From positions 1 through 18,368 of the forward strand of contig CALGAS010000369.1 in the NCBI GenBank assembly GCA_937959175.1: DNA of 18,368 nucleotides, read 5' to 3'. Below are positions 15,165 through 18,368 of the stretch, piece by piece. Position 1 is the first letter of the stretch. The number at the start of each line of letters is the position of its first letter. The DNA comes from an uncultured bacterium. Lineage in GTDB: Bacteria > Planctomycetota > Planctomycetia > Pirellulales > UBA1268. Position numbers and translations under genes: made by a program. Below the pieces are notes generated by a model. It made no database searches. It saw only the letters and a program-made list of their open reading frames with translations, and was not told the origin of the DNA.

Positions 15165-16832
15165 TCAGGTGGTGTGGCCGGAATGCAGCGATCGGAGGAT
15201 CGGGCGGCCGCTGGCACCGCTCACGGGCAAATCCCGCTCATCGTGGGCGGGTGGCGCGGGCTCGACCGCCGGACCAAGCGGTGCGACGGTTGGCTCTGGG
15301 GTCTCCTTGCCGGCAGCCGGCATGGGAATGTCTTCGGCGGCCTGTTCGGCTGCCGTCTCCGCCCGGCGGGCTTCGGTGGCCGTCTTGCCCTGCTGCGGAT
15401 CGACATGAGGAAGCTCGGATGATCCCCAATCCCGCTGCAGTTCGGCTGCCTGCTCGGCCTGCGATCCGTCGGCCGGGCGATCCCGGTAGGTCTTGACCGG
15501 CCCTGAAGCAGCGGCGGACTGCGGCGCTGAAAGGGACGGCGCAGCCGCCCCACTGGCAGCGGTCCCAGGCGTGGCTGGCCGGGCCGCGGCTGCCGGCGGT
15601 GCCGGCAGCGGATTGCCGCAGCTATCGACGGGCACCTTGGTCACGACGACCCGGGGCGTACGGACGGTGTAGGTGTAGGGCACCTGCTTGGCCACAACCC
15701 GCGGCACCTGCACGGTCTTCTCCTCGGTGACGTACTTCATCACCTTTACCTCGACCGGTTCAACCCGCTCCTCGGTGACGTACTTGCAGACCTGGACCGG
15801 CACCTGGCGGACCTGCTCCTCGGGCACCATCCGGCAGACCTGCACCGGCACCTTGTTTTCGACCCGCTCGACCACCTTCCGAACCGTCTGCACCGGCACC
15901 TGACGGACGGCCGTCTCGGCGACCATCTTCATCGTCTGCACCGGCACCTGCTGGACGACCTGCTCATCGACGTAGCGAACCGTCTGGACGGGCACCTTCT
16001 GGGTGACGACTCGGTTGACGTAGGTCGTCTCGGGAACCTGCATCGGGGTGTAGACGGGGCGGTAGCTGCGATTGACCTGGTTGACGACCGTGCCGGGCGT
16101 CATCTGCCAGGCATAGCCGCCCCGCTGCCAGACGGCCAGGCCGGTCGCGGGGTCGATCATCCAGGCACCCGGCGTCCAGCCCAGCGACGTGCGGCCCGGC
16201 GTGACGACCGGCGTCACCGTGTCGACCGCCTGGCTGCCGACCGAGTAGGTCGTCCGCATCGTGGTGACCGGTTCGGCGACGGTGTAACTCTGCTCGCGCT
16301 CGCTCGTCTCGTAGACCGGCCGCCGGACCGTCTGGACCTGCTGCTGCATGACGGTCTCGTAGACCGGCTTCATGACGGTGTATTGCTCCTCGCGGGTGCT
16401 CGTCTCGACCACGTCCCGCGTGACGTCGTAGCTGCGGTCCTCAACCCGCGTCTCCCAGACCGGCTTCATGACGGTGTACCGCTCCTCGCGGGTCTGCGTT
16501 TCCCAGACCGGCCGCTGGACGGTGTACCGCTTCTCCTGGGTCTGCGTCTCCCAGACCGGCTTCTGCACGGTGTAGGTCTTGGTCTCGTAGACCGTCTCGT
16601 ACTCGACGCGATAGGCAGTCACCTGCTTCTCGTCGTAGACAGTCTGGTAGTCGAGCCGGTAGGTCTCGGTGACCACCGGGGCGGCGGCCACGACCGGCGC
16701 GGGCGCACAGCCGCACTGGGCACGGAGGGTGAGGGCCTGCGATGGAGCGAGGATCATGCCCGCAGCCGCCACCGTCACGACGGACTGCCGCCAGATCGCC
16801 TTCGGACCACCAGATCGAGTCGACACGAGCAT
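15165..16832 (-). CDS. YTV-repeat cell-envelope protein
   Basis: 555 residues from the ATG at 16832, which has AGGAG seven bases upstream; the frame is open to 16886 but the extension has no features. An N-terminal signal peptide (IWRQSVVTVAAAGMIL, cut near residue 38) precedes QCGC. Residues about 55-188 hold tandem units of the form YTVxKPVWETxTxEExR, the YTV type found in planctomycete envelope proteins. A linker at about 189-260 is Trp/Gly-rich (GWTPGAWMIDPATGLAVW). Residues about 265-402 hold a second set of units with KVPVQTVxxVxExxVxQVPVQ. A Pro/Ala/Glu-rich, probably disordered tail follows to 555. Expected role is in the proteinaceous wall or outer surface, from the family, not from a seen active site. 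An ACCCT-TGG-AGGGT hairpin (16851-16863) sits just upstream of the ribosome binding site. Confidence 0.9.
   Translation of the reverse strand: MLVSTRSGGPKAIWRQSVVTVAAAGMILAPSQALTLRAQCGCAPAPVVAAAPVVTETYRLDYQTVYDEKQVTAYRVEYETVYETKTYTVQKPVWETQTQEKRYTVQRPVWETQTREERYTVMKPVWETRVEDRSYDVTRDVVETSTREEQYTVMKPVYETVMQQQVQTVRRPVYETSEREQSYTVAEPVTTMRTTYSVGSQAVDTVTPVVTPGRTSLGWTPGAWMIDPATGLAVWQRGGYAWQMTPGTVVNQVNRSYRPVYTPMQVPETTYVNRVVTQKVPVQTVRYVDEQVVQQVPVQTMKMVAETAVRQVPVQTVRKVVERVENKVPVQVCRMVPEEQVRQVPVQVCKYVTEERVEPVEVKVMKYVTEEKTVQVPRVVAKQVPYTYTVRTPRVVVTKVPVDSCGNPLPAPPAAAARPATPGTAASGAAAPSLSAPQSAAASGPVKTYRDRPADGSQAEQAAELQRDWGSSELPHVDPQQGKTATEARRAETAAEQAAEDIPMPAAGKETPEPTVAPLGPAVEPAPPAHDERDLPVSGASGRPILRSLHSGHTT
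15627..16040 (-). repeat. second YTV-like repeat array (VPVQ units)
   Basis: This stretch encodes about residues 265-402 of the YTV protein. At least five units repeat KVPVQTV or QVPVQVC about every 16-18 residues, with nearby DNA identity visible between neighbouring units. Confidence 0.85.
16269..16670 (-). repeat. first YTV repeat array
   Basis: This stretch encodes about residues 55-188. The repeats of YTVxKPVWETxTxEExR are about 15-16 residues long, and six to eight degenerate units can be seen, with high DNA similarity between the central ones. Confidence 0.85.
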
Positions 16833-17075
16833 GGAATGACTCCTTGAAAGACCCTTGGAGGGTAATCCGCTGTACGCAGCCCGCAAGCGGCTGGTTGAGA
16901 AAAAAAGGCCGTTTTTCCGCGACCCCAGGCCCCTTGCTCCCGCATGAACCGTGCAACCGATCCATCTTACGCCCCCAGGGAAGGCGACCGGCGAGCCCCC
17001 CTTCCGCAGACCTCCCCGTCCCCGCCGATCACCCCGCCCAGAGGGTGGCTGCGAGAAGGATTCCCCCTCCGGCTC

Positions 17076-17540
17076 TCAGAGCAGCCGGTCGAGCAGTCTC
17101 CGGCTCCCGGCATCGAGCGCGGCCGGCCGTGGCACACGATAGCGAATGCCGCTGGTATCGGTGATCGACAGGCCTCCATCAGGCTGACGGGCGATATCGT
17201 CGGGATGGGCCACCTCGAACCGACAGGGTCCGCGATCGGTGAGCACCCGCCACTCCGCGGGCCGGCCCTCGACGATTCCCTCGATCCGCTCGATCACCGG
17301 GACAAACTCCCGGGCCGCCAGCACCTCTTCGACCAGGGCCTGCACGCCCGGCCCAAGGGCATCGAGCGATGGGATCCAGGTCAACTCGGAACCGTCCGGG
17401 CCAACCACAGCGACACCCTCGCGGGGTGCCGAGAGCGGGAAGCCCCGCCGCAGGTCGACGTCTGCATGCCTGGTGCCGTCAGCGGCCACAAAGTCGATGC
17501 CGCCGGCGGTCCGCCGCTCGAGACTCCATTCGGCACTCAC
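17076..17540 (-). CDS. DUF1854 protein of an ABC-transporter pair
   Basis: 154 residues. It carries the DUF1854 pattern: a start like DLRRGFPLSAPREGVAVVGPDGSELTWI, then VEEVLAAREFVPVIERIEGI, and WRVLTDRGPCRFEV with a final PRPAALDAGSRRLLDRLL. Some DUF1854 proteins are annotated as cyanophycin-metabolism-associated and lie beside ABC transporters. The start is a GTG at 17540 whose overlap with the ABC stop (GTGA, 17537-17540) shows translational coupling. There is no signal peptide or membrane segment. It may be an accessory of the transporter; no cyanophycin synthetase is in view, so the substrate is unknown. Confidence 0.85.
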   Translation of the reverse strand: MSAEWSLERRTAGGIDFVAADGTRHADVDLRRGFPLSAPREGVAVVGPDGSELTWIPSLDALGPGVQALVEEVLAAREFVPVIERIEGIVEGRPAEWRVLTDRGPCRFEVAHPDDIARQPDGGLSITDTSGIRYRVPRPAALDAGSRRLLDRLL

Positions 17541-18368
17541 GCCATCGCCTCCTCCGCGGCTGCCCGCTGCTGGGCCCGGTACAGCCGGGCATAGCCACCG
17601 TCGGCGGCGAGCAACTCATCGTGTGTGCCGACCTCGATGATCCGACCCGCCTCCAGCACGACCAGCCGATGCGCCCGCCGCAACGTCGGGAGCCGGTGGG
17701 CGATGGCGATGGTCGTGCGGCCGGTGACAAGCCGATCGATGGCCGCCTGGATCACCGCCTCGGTCTCGACGTCGACACTCGAGGTCGCCTCGTCGAGGAG
17801 CAGGATCCGGGGATCGACCAGCAGGGCCCGAGCGATCGAAATCCGCTGCCGCTCCCCGCCGGAGAGCGCCGTGCCCCGCTCCCCGACCTTCGAGTCGTAG
17901 CCCGCCGGCAGCTTCAGGATGAACTCGTGAGCGCCGGCCGCCCGCGCCGCGACCACGATCTCCTCGCGGGAGGCCTGAGGGCGTCCATAGGCGATGTTCT
18001 CGGCGACCGTTCCAAAAAAGAGAAACGGCTCCTGGAGCACCACTCCGAGGTTGGCCCGGTAAGCATCGATCGAGAGCCGCCGGAGGTCGATCCCATCGGC
18101 CCGGATCACGCCCGCGGCAGGGTCGTAGAAGCGGCAGATGAGATTGGCCAGGGTGGTCTTGCCCGACCCGCTGGCACCAACCAGCCCGATCATCTCGCCC
18201 GGTTCGATCGTCAAGTCGATGCCGTGCAACACTTCGCGGGCCCCATAGCGAAAGGTCAGCCCTTCGATCTCAATCCGGCCGGCGAGCCGGCCCGGATCGA
18301 TCGGCCGGGCCGGCTCGGCGACCGTCGGCGCGCAGTCGAGGATGTCGAAGATCCGCTCGGCACTGGCC
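17537..18368 (-). CDS. ABC transporter ATP-binding/permease protein, C-terminal part
   Basis: The frame is open at the window edge, so the N-terminal membrane domain lies outside; 276 residues are visible. They begin SAERIFDILDCAPT, the region linking membrane and nucleotide-binding domains. The NBD follows: GRIEIEGLTFRYG, Walker A GASGSGKTT, Q-loop QEPFLFFGT, signature LSGGERQRISIARAL, Walker B ILLLDEATSSVD, H-loop IAHRLPTLRRA and an EVGTHDELLA end. This is the layout of type-IV (ABCB/MsbA-like) exporters with fused TMD and NBD. Substrate cannot be inferred. It is coupled to the DUF1854 gene by a four-base overlap. Confidence 0.92.
   Translation of the reverse strand, partial: ASAERIFDILDCAPTVAEPARPIDPGRLAGRIEIEGLTFRYGAREVLHGIDLTIEPGEMIGLVGASGSGKTTLANLICRFYDPAAGVIRADGIDLRRLSIDAYRANLGVVLQEPFLFFGTVAENIAYGRPQASREEIVVAARAAGAHEFILKLPAGYDSKVGERGTALSGGERQRISIARALLVDPRILLLDEATSSVDVETEAVIQAAIDRLVTGRTTIAIAHRLPTLRRAHRLVVLEAGRIIEVGTHDELLAADGGYARLYRAQQRAAAEEAMA

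Noticed and set aside
16900..16916. A7/T5 tract near GGCC upstream of the YTV gene as a terminator for the DUF1854 unit
   Set aside because: On the minus strand a T7 tract is present but only a four-base GGCC stem can be paired, too weak to call.

Overview
The window is GC-rich, gene-dense bacterial chromosome, most probably from a member of the Planctomycetota close to Pirellulales. Support for that comes from a secreted sulfatase with an FGly motif, a YTV-repeat cell-envelope protein, several small secreted Cys/His/Gly/Pro-rich proteins of planctomycetal type, a bacterial topoisomerase VI B subunit and an EF-hand secretory protein. There are no rRNA or tRNA genes, insertion sequences, phage genes or CRISPR arrays.

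Layout. 1-530 is the 3' end of a DUF2207 membrane protein with a poly-glycine tail. 555-2114 is a secreted sulfatase and 2278-3741 is glycogen synthase (glgA). 3742-4001 is intergenic and holds copy A of a 114-nt element that ends in a strong intrinsic terminator. 4002-4454 is a small Cys-rich secreted protein. It converges, with a 40-bp overlap, on a minus-strand pair: a SpoU/TrmH-type RNA 2'-O-methyltransferase (5731-6570) coupled by ATGA to a helical repeat-like protein (4415-5734). 6749-7726 is a secreted protein with five EF-hand loops. After a 424-nt gap comes a secreted charged coiled-coil protein with a 33-residue tandem repeat (8151-8969), followed by copy B of the 114-nt element. 9113-10309 (minus) is a zinc alcohol dehydrogenase resembling the phosphonate-associated HpnZ clade. 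10530-12686 (minus) is topoisomerase VI subunit B with no subunit A beside it. 12969-13921 is a two-gene operon of small secreted proteins. 13999-15042 (minus) is a MerR-type HTH plus TPR protein, 15165-16832 (minus) a YTV-repeat envelope protein, and 17076-18368 (minus) a DUF1854 protein coupled by GTGA to the end of an ABC transporter.

How the genes relate. Much of the content concerns the cell envelope and exported proteins: the sulfatase, EF-hand protein, coiled-coil protein, Cys-rich proteins and YTV protein. The remainder is housekeeping (glycogen, RNA methylation, topology) and transport. Clear transcriptional units are the methyltransferase/helical pair, the secreted pair at 12969-13921 and the ABC/DUF1854 pair. 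The feature I find most worth pursuing is the duplicated 114-nt intergenic element. Its two copies are 97/114 identical by hand count, their last 38 nt are identical, and the differences do not follow a codon pattern, which suggests a non-coding RNA or a mobile terminator module rather than a gene.
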